Shown here: positions 1 through 5,744 of the stretch, piece after piece | Layout: the number at the start of each line of letters is the position of its first letter | Numbering within the stretch: position 1 is the first letter of the stretch | Origin: Pseudomonadota bacterium | Lineage (GTDB): Bacteria; Pseudomonadota; Alphaproteobacteria; Rhizobiales; Rhizobiaceae | DNA length: 5,744 nucleotides | NCBI GenBank assembly: GCA_023428515.1 | Contig: JAEYXI010000152.1 | Location: 1-5,744, forward strand | Direction of reading: 5' to 3' | Program-made: the position numbers and the translations under genes | Notes under the pieces: generated by a model | The model's database searches: none | The model's input: the letters and a program-made list of their open reading frames with translations, nothing else | What the model was told of the DNA's origin: nothing

Positions 1-1
1 G

Positions 2-706
2 GCCTGGAAAGGCGCCGAGGTGCGCGCCCACATGACCGATCTCGCCCGCGAGCTCGGCCGGCTCGGCGCCTGGGTGCGGCTCCATTACGTCTATCCCTAC
101 CCGCACGTCGACCAGGTCATCCCGCTCATGGCCGAGGGGCTGATCCTTCCCTATCTCGACATCCCCTTCCAGCATGCCTCGCCTCAGGTACTGAAGAACA
201 TGCGGAGGCCCGCGCATGGCGAGAAGACGCTGGACCGCATCCGCTCATGGCGCGAGGCCTGCCCGGATCTCGCGATACGCTCGACCTTCATCGTGGGTTT
301 CCCCGGCGAGACCGACGAGGATTTCGACATGCTGCTCGACTGGCTCGACGAGGCCAAGTTCGAGCGCGCCGGCTGCTTCAAATACGAGCCGGTGACGGGT
401 GCGCGGTCCAACGAGATGGGGCTCGAGCAGGTGCCGCAGGAGGTCAAGGAAGCACGCTGGCACCGCTTCATGCAGCGCCAGCAGAAGATCTCGGCAAACC
501 TGCTGCGGAAGAAGGTCGGGAAACGGCTGCCCGTCATTATCGACGAGGCGCACGGCCTCTCCGCCAAGGGCCGCACGAAATACGACGCGCCGGAGATCGA
601 CGGCTCGGTGCATATCGAGTCCCGGCGGCCGCTGCGCGTCGGCGACATCGCGACGGTGAAGATCGACCGCGCCGACGCCTACGACCTCTACGGCAGCGCG
701 GTCTGA
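2..706 (+). CDS. rimO: Ribosomal protein S12 methylthiotransferase RimO, C-terminal part (5' end outside window)
   Basis: RimO is a cytoplasmic radical-SAM enzyme that adds a methylthio group to the conserved aspartate of ribosomal protein S12. The frame is open from the window edge, so the 234 visible residues are the C-terminal half of a protein usually about 440 long. The CxxxCxxC cluster motif and the N-terminal MTTase domain must lie upstream. What remains matches the E. coli protein closely as I recall it: '[12 protein letters not shown]' then '[12 protein letters not shown]' (about residues 49-60), '[12 protein letters not shown]' (93-104) and '[11 protein letters not shown]' (124-134), all from the radical-SAM barrel. 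A C-terminal TRAM domain follows (about 170-234, with 'DAPEIDG' and the ending 'YDLYGSAV'), which holds the S12 substrate. 'DAPEIDG' and the YDL(W/Y)GS ending point to RimO rather than the tRNA enzyme MiaB. A GTG at 20-22 is an internal valine codon, not a start. The stop is TGA. No convincing terminator follows, so some read-through into the cyclase is possible. Confidence 0.96.
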   Translation, partial: AWKGAEVRAHMTDLARELGRLGAWVRLHYVYPYPHVDQVIPLMAEGLILPYLDIPFQHASPQVLKNMRRPAHGEKTLDRIRSWREACPDLAIRSTFIVGFPGETDEDFDMLLDWLDEAKFERAGCFKYEPVTGARSNEMGLEQVPQEVKEARWHRFMQRQQKISANLLRKKVGKRLPVIIDEAHGLSAKGRTKYDAPEIDGSVHIESRRPLRVGDIATVKIDRADAYDLYGSAV

Positions 707-734
707 TCCGCTTTAAGCGAGATGCAAACGGGCT

Positions 735-762
735 TTGTGCTTGGCGCGGCAGGACCTACATT
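735..762 (+). promoter_or_regulatory. Possible weak promoter for the adenylate cyclase gene
   Basis: The 88-nt gap between rimO and the cyclase holds TTGTGC (735-740) and TACATT (757-762), separated by 16 nt. These match the sigma-70-type -35 and -10 boxes at 3/6 and 4/6 positions. Transcription starting about 7 nt after the second box would give a leader of roughly 25 nt to the ATG at 795, and would exclude the in-frame TTG at 735 as a start. The match is weak and could be chance; co-transcription from rimO is the alternative. Confidence 0.25.
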
Positions 763-794
763 GGCCCTGTGGACCGACCGATCCAGGATTCGCC

Positions 795-2096
795 ATGGCC
801 GAGCAAGCAGGTGCCCGCGACGTCCAACCGACCAGATTGCCGGCGGCTGAGAAATCCATTCATCCCGTGACGCTGCGCTTCGCCGATCCGGTGCTGGAGC
901 GGCATTATCACGACTCGCGGCTGAGATACCGTTTCGTCGCCGGCAAGATGAGCTCGCTCGCCGGCGCGCTTGCGTGGCTCACCTTCATCGTGCTCGGCCT
1001 GGTGGTCGACAGGCAGCCGCCGCCGGCGATCTGGTACACGACGGTCGCCGCCTGCATCTGGATGTTCGGCATGTTTGGCCTGCACTTCCTGCTGAAGCCG
1101 GGTCGCTGGGTCGAGATCGCCGGCATCGTCGTCCTGCTGGCGAATTTCTGCCTGCTGCTTTTCCTGATCGCAGTCACCGACCCGGTCGATGCTCCGCAAT
1201 TTGCACCTGCAACCGTGTTCACCATGGCGGCGGTGATGTCCTTCGCGCTGGTGGGCGTGACCTTCTGGGAGGGCGCTCGGATCGCCGCGGTGGCGATCGC
1301 CTTCTACTACATCGCGGTCATCGTGCTGCAGCCGCAGCCCCTCATCTCGATCCTCTACCAATCGGCCTGGATGCTGACCACGACCCTGTTTGCCGGGCTC
1401 GGCTTCTACTTCCTCGATCGTACGCAGCGGATCGCCTGGCTGAGACAGCTCGACCTGATCGCGGCGCAGGAGCAGATACGCTCCCTGCTCCACAACGTGC
1501 TGCCGCCGGCGATCGCCGAGCGCAAGCTTGCCGGCGAAAGCCCGATCGCCGACACTTATGTGCAGGCGAGCCTGCTCTTCGCCGACGTCGTGGGGTTCAC
1601 CCCGCTGTCGTCCCGCTTCTCCTCGAAGGAGGTGGTGGGCATGCTCAACGACCTCTACGAGCGTTTCGACACGATCGTCGCGCATTACGGGCTGGAGAAG
1701 ATCAAGACGATCGGCGACTGCTATATGGTGGCCGGCGGGCTGCCGCATCCCGACCCTAACCACCTGAAGCGGCTGACCAGCGCGGCCGTGGAGATGCAGG
1801 CCGAGGCCGTCAAGGTGCATACGCCCGACGGCCAGCCGCTGGCGCTGAGGATCGGCATGCATGCTGGCCCCGTGACGGCCGGCGTGATCGGCCAGGCGAA
1901 ATTCGCCTTCGATGTCTGGGGCGACACGGTCAACACGGCGAGCCGGATGGAGGCCGTGGGGGCGGCGAACCGCATCACCGTGTCGGACGAGGTTCGCGAG
2001 GCGTTGGGCGATACCTACGCTTTCAGCGGGCCGGAACTGGTGGAGGTCAAGGGCAAGGGGCCGACGCGGGTCTGGACGCTCGAGGCGGCCTTCTAG
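795..2096 (+). CDS. Six-helix membrane class III adenylate cyclase
   Basis: This 433-residue inner-membrane enzyme is predicted to convert ATP to cAMP. About 50 polar N-terminal residues precede six hydrophobic segments (about 55-72, 78-99, 108-128, 138-156, 162-178, 184-207). A linker with 'LLHNVLPPAIAER' (231-243) then leads to a cytosolic cyclase domain (about 255-430). Every catalytic position can be read: metal-binding D264 ('FADVVGFT') and D308 ('IGDCYM'), adenine-selecting K304 ('EKIKTIGD') and D373 ('FDVWGD'), and transition-state N380 and R384 ('NTASRM'). The Lys/Asp pair marks an adenylate cyclase; guanylate cyclases carry Glu/Cys there. A single domain means it must act as a homodimer. 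The architecture resembles mycobacterial Rv1625c. I chose the ATG at 795 because AGGA (785-788) lies 6 nt before it and because the in-frame TTG at 735 would add 20 non-family residues. The stop overlaps that of the convergent vapC. The signal sensed by the membrane part cannot be read from the sequence. Confidence 0.93.
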   Translation: MAEQAGARDVQPTRLPAAEKSIHPVTLRFADPVLERHYHDSRLRYRFVAGKMSSLAGALAWLTFIVLGLVVDRQPPPAIWYTTVAACIWMFGMFGLHFLLKPGRWVEIAGIVVLLANFCLLLFLIAVTDPVDAPQFAPATVFTMAAVMSFALVGVTFWEGARIAAVAIAFYYIAVIVLQPQPLISILYQSAWMLTTTLFAGLGFYFLDRTQRIAWLRQLDLIAAQEQIRSLLHNVLPPAIAERKLAGESPIADTYVQASLLFADVVGFTPLSSRFSSKEVVGMLNDLYERFDTIVAHYGLEKIKTIGDCYMVAGGLPHPDPNHLKRLTSAAVEMQAEAVKVHTPDGQPLALRIGMHAGPVTAGVIGQAKFAFDVWGDTVNTASRMEAVGAANRITVSDEVREALGDTYAFSGPELVEVKGKGPTRVWTLEAAF

Positions 2097-2503
2097 CGGA
2101 AGGGGTTCACCACGACGACGTCGTTTACCTGACGGCCGTCGCTGAGGTCTTCCGAATAGAGCGTTTTGCAACCGGCAATCTGGGCGGCGGCAATGATCGA
2201 GCAGTCCCAGAACGAAAATCCGGTTTGCTCCTTTACCTGCAGCGCCGAGTTGAACACCGCCACCGTATTGTCCTGGATACGAAACCGGCTCCAGGTCGCG
2301 ATCAGCGATGCGGCAGTGGAATGCGGCAAGGCCCCTGCCCGCGAAGCGCGCGTCGCCTGGACGTAGAATTCCTGGAGAACCTGAACGGACAGGACGCAAT
2401 CGTCATTGTCCAGAAGCTCTATCGCCCGGTCGCGTTTCGCCGCCTCGTCGGCAGCCGTGCTTATGGAATAGAGCAGCACGTTCGTGTCGAGAAAGGCCGG
2501 CAT
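2093..2503 (-). CDS. vapC: VapC-type PIN-domain ribonuclease toxin
   Basis: A 136-residue protein of the PIN family, the usual length for VapC toxins, which are Mg2+-dependent RNases that cut tRNA, rRNA or mRNA when freed from their antitoxin. It starts with the hallmark 'FLDTNVLLYS', giving acidic residue D6. Further acidic candidates for the metal site are E45 ('VLQEFY'), D100 ('FWDCSIIAAA') and E118/D119 ('LYSEDLSDG'), in the canonical order, so it looks catalytically intact. The ATG start lies 2 nt after the antitoxin stop. An upstream in-frame TTG (2509-2507) would overlap that stop as TTGA and add only two residues. GAGG touches the ATG directly, too close for a normal ribosome site, so translation is probably coupled to vapB. 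The RNA target cannot be told from the sequence. The 3' end converges on the cyclase with a 4-nt overlap and no terminator is visible. Confidence 0.9.
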   Translation of the reverse strand: MPAFLDTNVLLYSISTAADEAAKRDRAIELLDNDDCVLSVQVLQEFYVQATRASRAGALPHSTAASLIATWSRFRIQDNTVAVFNSALQVKEQTGFSFWDCSIIAAAQIAGCKTLYSEDLSDGRQVNDVVVVNPFR

Positions 2504-2505
2504 CC

Positions 2506-2742
2506 TCAACGATCGCGCGAATGGGCTTCGTCGCGGGTCAATCGGTCAGCAGCCCTGAACGACTTGATCGAAGCGCGCAAAGCGATTTCCTCGCGCTTCA
2601 ACTTTTCCACATGAGAGCCGCCATTGGCGACATCCGTCAAAAACGCCTTCACCATGGCCGATACGGAAGTGTCCTGCTCGGCGGCTCGGACGCGCGCCAG
2701 CCGGTAGGTTTCGTCATCCACAGAAACTGTGATATTTTTCAT
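2506..2742 (-). CDS. vapB: Ribbon-helix-helix antitoxin of the VapBC pair
   Basis: A 78-residue protein directly upstream of vapC. Residues 1-40 ('MKNITVSVDDETYRLARVRA' onward, through 'TSVSAMVKAFL') have the pattern of a ribbon-helix-helix domain: an alternating beta strand, a charged turn, then two helices with the TSVS N-cap. Such antitoxins dimerise through the strand and bind their own promoter. The charged tail (about 45-78, 'EKLKREEIALRA' and the ending 'RLTRDEAHSRDR') is the expected toxin-binding part, and RDE(L/A)H-R endings are common among RHH antitoxins paired with PIN toxins. The ATG lies inside an inverted repeat (see the operator entry). No Shine-Dalgarno sequence is evident in front of it, so the message may be leaderless or have a very short leader. 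Toxin-antitoxin identity is an inference from family pattern and gene pairing; the exact RHH subfamily is not certain. Confidence 0.87.
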   Translation of the reverse strand: MKNITVSVDDETYRLARVRAAEQDTSVSAMVKAFLTDVANGGSHVEKLKREEIALRASIKSFRAADRLTRDEAHSRDR

Positions 2743-2763
2743 ATATTCACAGTATCACAGTTT
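2724..2763 (-). promoter_or_regulatory. Inverted-repeat operator/promoter of vapBC spanning the vapB start codon
   Basis: AAACTGTGATA (2724-2734) and TATCACAGTTT (2753-2763) form a perfect 11-bp inverted repeat with an 18-nt AT-rich spacer. A third TCACAG half-site (2747-2752) sits inside the spacer, 8 bp from the one at 2755-2760 and 20 bp from the inverted CTGTGA at 2727-2732. The vapB ATG (2742-2740) lies between the arms, so one arm is within its codons 3-6. On the minus strand the right arm includes TGTGATACT, a possible extended -10 element (GATACT at 2756-2751), although no good -35 box is seen. RHH antitoxins typically bind arrays of short repeats over their own promoter, so this is the likely VapB/VapBC autoregulatory site. 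A transcript hairpin is less likely because the spacer is long and AT-rich. Confidence 0.68.
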
Positions 2764-2778
2764 TGGCGAAGCGCAACG

Positions 2779-2803
2779 AAAAAGGGCGCCCAAAGGCGCC
2801 CTT
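2779..2803 (-). terminator. Rho-independent terminator of the ABC importer operon
   Basis: Read on the minus strand, AAGGGCGCC and GGCGCCCTT (2803-2795 and 2790-2782) form a perfect 9-bp, GC-rich stem with a 4-nt loop (TTTG), followed by a run of five T (2783-2779, the first two shared with the stem). It begins 27 nt after the TAA of the binding-protein gene, so it ends that transcript before vapBC. The plus-strand side lacks a solid T-run, so it looks one-directional. Confidence 0.85.
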
Positions 2804-2830
2804 CCCTGTTTGTGCGGATATGCGAGCAGC

Positions 2831-3901
2831 TTACTGCGGCAGCTTGTCGTCCACGCCCTGGACGTAGAAGTTCATGCCGAGGAGCACGCCGTCCTCTGCG
2901 ACCTCGCCGTCCTTCAGCCAGTCCGAGCCGTCCTGCTTCTTGATCGGGCCGGTGAAGGGGTTGAACTCGCCCGACTTGATCTTCGCTTCGGCCTCCTCGG
3001 CGGCCTTCTTCACGTCGTCGGGCATGTTGGTATAGGGCGCCATGACGACATGGCCCTCCTTCATGCCGCCCCAGACGTCCTGCTGCTTCCAGGTGCCGTC
3101 GATCAGCGCCTGGATGCGCTCGATGTAGTACGGGCCCCAATCGTCGACGATCGAGGTGAGCTGGGTTTCGGGGCCGAACTTGATCATGTCCGACGCCTGG
3201 CCGAACGCCTTGATGCCGCGCTCGGTCGCGACCTGCATCGGCGCGGTCGAGTCGGTGTGCTGGGTGATGATGTCGACGCCCTGGTCGATCAGCGCCTTGG
3301 CGGCGTCGGCTTCCTTGCCCGCATCGAACCAGGTGTTGGCCCAGACGACCTTCACCTTGAAATCGGGATTGACCGACTGCGCGCCGAGCACGAAGGCGTT
3401 GATGCCCATGACGACTTCGGGGATCGGGAAGGACGCGATGTAACCCGCGACGCCTGCCTTGGACAGCTTAGCGGCGATGATGCCCTGGACGTAGCGACCT
3501 TCGTAGAACCTGGAATTGTAGGTCGCGACGTTGGGATGCTCGCGCTTGAAGCCCGTCGCATGCTCGAACTTCACGTCAGGGAACTTCCCGGCGACCTTGT
3601 TCGTCGCATCCATGAAGCCGAAGGAGGTGGTGAAGATGATATTGCAGCCCGAACGCGCAAGGCGCTCGATGGCGCGCTCGGCATCAGCGCCTTCCGGAAC
3701 GCTTTCCAGGTACGCGGTCTCGAGTTCGTCGCCGAACTTCTCCTTGGCCTGCAGCAGGCCCTGGTGATGCTGGTAGGAGTAGCCGAAGTCGCCGATCGGG
3801 CCGACATAGACCCAGCAGCCCTTCACCGCGGCTTCCGCCGCCATCGTCCCGAAAGCGAGCACAGCCGCTGTGGCTGCGAGCTTCAAAAATCTGGTTCTCA
3901 T
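2831..3901 (-). CDS. BMP-family periplasmic substrate-binding protein of an ABC importer
   Basis: A 356-residue extracytoplasmic solute-binding protein of the BMP/PnrA-like family (Pfam Bmp type). A Sec signal peptide is clear: basic 'MRTRFLK', a hydrophobic core, and a probable cut after 'AEA' at residue 24. No lipobox is present (C29 is preceded by Val-Lys-Gly), so the mature protein should be soluble in the periplasm, unlike the lipoproteins of Gram-positives and spirochaetes. Family segments are 'VYVGPIGDFGYSYQHHQG' (31-48), 'TTSFGFMDA' (91-99), 'YEGRYVQGIIAAKLS' (133-147), 'GYIASFPIPEVVMGINAF' (153-170), 'ITQHTDS' (212-218) and 'NPFTGPI' (314-320). Characterised relatives bind purine nucleosides or purine bases, so such a ligand is likely but not proven. 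The gene is last in the operon, 50 nt after permease 2 and just before a terminator. AGAGGA lies 9 nt before its ATG. Confidence 0.93.
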   Translation of the reverse strand: MRTRFLKLAATAAVLAFGTMAAEAAVKGCWVYVGPIGDFGYSYQHHQGLLQAKEKFGDELETAYLESVPEGADAERAIERLARSGCNIIFTTSFGFMDATNKVAGKFPDVKFEHATGFKREHPNVATYNSRFYEGRYVQGIIAAKLSKAGVAGYIASFPIPEVVMGINAFVLGAQSVNPDFKVKVVWANTWFDAGKEADAAKALIDQGVDIITQHTDSTAPMQVATERGIKAFGQASDMIKFGPETQLTSIVDDWGPYYIERIQALIDGTWKQQDVWGGMKEGHVVMAPYTNMPDDVKKAAEEAEAKIKSGEFNPFTGPIKKQDGSDWLKDGEVAEDGVLLGMNFYVQGVDDKLPQ

Positions 3902-3910
3902 TCTAATTGA

Positions 3911-3916
3911 TCCTCT
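3911..3916 (-). promoter_or_regulatory. Ribosome-binding site of the BMP protein gene within a 50-nt purine-rich gap
   Basis: AGAGGA on the minus strand is spaced 9 nt from the ATG at 3901-3899 and fixes that start, since the signal peptide begins exactly there. The surrounding gap (3902-3951) is purine-rich on the transcribed strand and contains no convincing promoter or terminator. The binding protein is therefore probably translated from the polycistronic message with its own independent initiation. Confidence 0.6.
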
Positions 3917-3951
3917 TGAGGTACCTTGGGGACTCTTTCCCGTCTTCTTTT

Positions 3952-4866
3952 TTAGCGATCTGGCACGAACGGCCGCCCCAGTGATGCCGGTGTGTTGATC
4001 ATCGTCAATCGCCTGTTCCGTGAGATTAGAACGAGGACGAGGATCGTTGCCAGATAGGGTAGCGAAGAAAGCAGCTGCGAAGGTATGCCTATCCCCAACG
4101 CTTGCGCGTGAAGCTGTCCGATCGAGACCGCGCCGAACAGATAGGCGCCTGCGAGCACCCTAAGCGGCCGCCAAGAGGCGAACACCACGAGCGCCAGCGC
4201 GATCCAGCCGCGGCCGGCCGTCATGTTCTCGATCCATTGCGGCGTGTAGACGAGCGACAGGAAGCCGCCGGCCAGACCCGCACAGGCGCCGCCGAACATC
4301 ACCGCCAGATAGCGAATGCCGATGACATTGATGCCGAGCGCATGCGCCGAGGCATGATTGTCACCGACGGAACGCAAGGTCAGGCCGGCGCGGGTCCTGA
4401 ACAGGAACCAGGCGACGCCGAAAGTGAGCAGGATCGACAGGTAGAAGATCGGGTCCTGGCCGAAGAGCAGCTTGCCGACGAAAGGCAGATCGGTGAGGCC
4501 GGGTATGTAGAGCGTGCCGAGCTTGACGCCGGGCTGGCCGACGAAGCTTTCGCCGATCATGCCCGAGAGACCGAGGCCGAGCAGCGTGAGCGCCAGGCCC
4601 GTCGCCACCTGGTTGGTGACGAGCGTCAGCGTCAGGAAGCCGAAGAGAAGCGAGAACAGTGCGCCGACGACGATCGCGGCAAGAACGCCGAGCCAGGGCG
4701 AGCCCGTGGCCAGCGCGACGCCGAAGCCGGTCACCGCGCCCATGACCATCATGCCTTCGACGCCGAGGTTGAGCACGCCGGAACGTTCGACGACGAGTTC
4801 GCCGATCGCAGCGATCAGCAGCGGCGTCGCGGCGGTGGCGATGGTGATGATGACTTGTTCAAGCAT
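3952..4866 (-). CDS. ABC importer inner-membrane permease 2 (NupQ-like, BPD_transp_2 family)
   Basis: A 304-residue, strongly hydrophobic membrane protein, the usual length for the second permease of BMP-type nucleoside importers. Near the N-terminus is the family signature 'ERSGVLNLGVEGMMVMGA' (27-44). The cytoplasmic loop 'TRAGLTLRSVGDNHASAHAL' (158-177) is the region that contacts the ATPase in this family. 'GRGWIALALVVFASWRP' (218-234) is a further family signature. Eight or more hydrophobic stretches are visible, including about 8-24, 58-84, 89-103, 140-156, 184-207 and 269-281. The ATG overlaps the end of permease 1 by 8 nt, and GGAGG (4880-4876) inside that gene lies 9 nt ahead of it, indicating coupled translation. 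It should pair with permease 1 to form the transport channel. The substrate is unknown; nucleosides or purines are likely from family precedent. Confidence 0.94.
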   Translation of the reverse strand: MLEQVIITIATAATPLLIAAIGELVVERSGVLNLGVEGMMVMGAVTGFGVALATGSPWLGVLAAIVVGALFSLLFGFLTLTLVTNQVATGLALTLLGLGLSGMIGESFVGQPGVKLGTLYIPGLTDLPFVGKLLFGQDPIFYLSILLTFGVAWFLFRTRAGLTLRSVGDNHASAHALGINVIGIRYLAVMFGGACAGLAGGFLSLVYTPQWIENMTAGRGWIALALVVFASWRPLRVLAGAYLFGAVSIGQLHAQALGIGIPSQLLSSLPYLATILVLVLISRNRRLTMINTPASLGRPFVPDR

Positions 4867-5744
4867 TCTGGATCGCCTCCGCTGCCTTGGCCGGCTCCGC
4901 TTTGGTCACTGGCGCACCCACGATGCGGATGCGGTAATGGATCAGCGTGTCGCAGGCGAGCACGAAGAAGAGCAGCATGCCCTGGAAGGCACGCACCGCC
5001 TTGTCAGAGACGCCGAGCGCGATCTGCGCGGACTCGCCGCCGAGATAGGTGAGCGCCAAGATGAGGCCGGCGGCGACGATGCCGAGCGGATTGAGCCGGC
5101 CGAGGAAGGCTACGATGATGGCGGTGAAGCCGTAGCCGATGGAAATCTTCTCGTTGAGGTGCTCGATCGGGCCGGCCACCTCGCATATGCCGGCCAGACC
5201 GGCGAGCGCGCCGGACAGCAGGAAGACGAAGAACACCATCTTCGCCGAGGAGAAGCCGGCGAAGCGCCCTGCCCGCGGGCTCTGCCCGAGCACCTTCACC
5301 TCAAAACCCTTGAGCATCTTCGATAGCATGAACCAGATGGCGACAGCGGCAACGAGCGCAAAGACGAACCCCCAATGCGCGCGGCCGGCATCGGGCCATA
5401 TCTGCGGCAGGATGGCGTATTCGTTGAAGCGGATGGTGCCAGGGAAGCTCATGCCTTCCGGGTTGCGCCAGATGCCGCGCACCAGCCAGTCGTTGAAGAG
5501 CTGCGCCACATAGACCAGCATCAGGCTGGTGAGAATCTCATTGGTGTTGAACTTCACCTTGAGGAAGGCCGGGATCGACGCGTAGGCCGCACCGCCCGCC
5601 ATGCCGAAGATCAGCATCAGAGGCAGCGTCGCCCAGGTCTGAAAATCGGGGAACAGGACCGGGATGAAGGAGCCCGCCACGGCGCCGGCGATGAACTGGC
5701 CCTCGGCGCCGATGTTCCAGTTGTTGGAGAGGTAACAGACGCTC
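4859..5744 (-). CDS. ABC importer inner-membrane permease 1 (NupP-like), 5' end outside window
   Basis: The frame is open to the window edge, giving 294 visible residues of a family usually about 350-370 long. The GTG at 5680-5678 is an internal valine: the codons before it encode 'NNWNIGAEGQFIAGA', the NIGxEGQ signature of branched-chain/nucleoside-type permeases, so the true start lies beyond 5744. Other markers are 'KFNTNEILTSLMLVYVAQ' (visible residues 64-81), the coupling loop 'VLGQSPRAGRFAGFS' (151-165) and 'GYGFTAIIVAFLGRLNPLG' (203-221). Several transmembrane stretches lie between them. A short charged tail ends in TGA, overlapping the permease 2 start by 8 nt. In related operons the ATPase gene comes next to this permease; none is elsewhere in the window, so it is expected just upstream, past position 5744. 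Confidence 0.94.
   Translation of the reverse strand, partial: SVCYLSNNWNIGAEGQFIAGAVAGSFIPVLFPDFQTWATLPLMLIFGMAGGAAYASIPAFLKVKFNTNEILTSLMLVYVAQLFNDWLVRGIWRNPEGMSFPGTIRFNEYAILPQIWPDAGRAHWGFVFALVAAVAIWFMLSKMLKGFEVKVLGQSPRAGRFAGFSSAKMVFFVFLLSGALAGLAGICEVAGPIEHLNEKISIGYGFTAIIVAFLGRLNPLGIVAAGLILALTYLGGESAQIALGVSDKAVRAFQGMLLFFVLACDTLIHYRIRIVGAPVTKAEPAKAAEAIQNA

Noticed and set aside
709..719. Small inverted repeat CGCTT-T-AAGCG after the rimO stop
   Set aside because: Five base pairs around a single-base loop with no T-run cannot act as a convincing terminator.
735..797. In-frame TTG at 735 as the cyclase start
   Set aside because: It would add 20 residues without family character, has no ribosome site, and would overlap the likely promoter. 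The ATG at 795 has AGGA at proper spacing.
2115..2124. 10-bp palindrome ACGACGTCGT near the 3' end of vapC
   Set aside because: It falls in codons for an Asn-Asp-Val-Val run in GC-rich sequence. There is no T-run or paired site, so it is probably chance.
756..2399. Long minus-strand open frame (547 codons) antisense to the cyclase
   Set aside because: Its translation is rich in Arg, His, Gly and Asp with no domain pattern. It lies opposite a cyclase with all catalytic residues and runs into vapC in another frame. This is a typical high-GC shadow frame.
2729..3910. Long plus-strand open frame (393 codons) opposite the binding-protein gene
   Set aside because: It is the antisense shadow of the BMP-family gene, low in complexity (Leu, Val, Asp, Arg rich) and without recognisable motifs.
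3902..3951. Short pairings (GGGA/TCCC and the GGTACC palindrome) in the gap before the binding-protein gene
   Set aside because: The stems are 4 bp or less, with no ordered structure suggesting a riboswitch or attenuator in only 50 nt.
4102..5052. Plus-strand open frame (316 codons) opposite the permeases
   Set aside because: The translation is mostly Arg, Glu, Ala, Asp and Gln, as expected from the reverse complement of GC-rich membrane-protein codons. The minus strand carries clear permease signatures.
795..5744. A cAMP, toxin-antitoxin and purine-uptake genes acting as one signalling or defence system
   Set aside because: The cyclase is on the opposite strand, a terminator separates the importer from vapBC, and no shared regulatory site is visible. 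Adjacency alone does not support a joint function.

Overview
The window is high-GC, gene-dense DNA from a bacterial chromosome. Protein similarity and gene style (RimO, a six-helix class III cyclase, a BMP-type ABC importer with a 'GPIGDFGYSYQHHQG' binding protein) suggest an alphaproteobacterium, probably of the Rhizobiales (Mesorhizobium/Brucella-like). That placement is inferred from recalled family resemblance; no search was run.

Layout. Positions 2-706 (+) hold the C-terminal half of rimO, the ribosomal protein S12 methylthiotransferase. After an 88-nt gap comes a membrane-anchored class III adenylate cyclase (795-2096, +). It converges on a minus-strand toxin-antitoxin pair: a VapC-type PIN-domain RNase (2093-2503) and its ribbon-helix-helix antitoxin (2506-2742). 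The cyclase and vapC stop codons share one CTAG. A perfect 11-bp inverted repeat (2724-2763) spans the antitoxin start codon and looks like its autoregulatory operator. Just upstream on the same strand is a rho-independent terminator (2779-2803). It closes a minus-strand ABC importer operon, which in transcription order is permease 1 (5744-4859, 5' end outside the window), permease 2 (4866-3952) and periplasmic BMP-family binding protein (3901-2831).

How the genes work together. The two permeases and the binding protein form most of one importer of the NupPQ/BMP class, whose characterised members mostly carry nucleosides or purines. The ATPase is not in the window and is expected upstream of permease 1, beyond position 5744. 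VapB and VapC form a self-contained module. RimO and the cyclase are same-strand neighbours with no evident functional link.

All genes fall into known families, and I see no sign of an undescribed multi-gene system. The points most worth a second look are the operator geometry over the antitoxin start, the terminator-less convergent CTAG junction, and the close match of the cyclase to the mycobacterial Rv1625c architecture. No tRNA, rRNA, CRISPR array or insertion sequence was seen, and no stretch longer than 300 bases lacks a gene.
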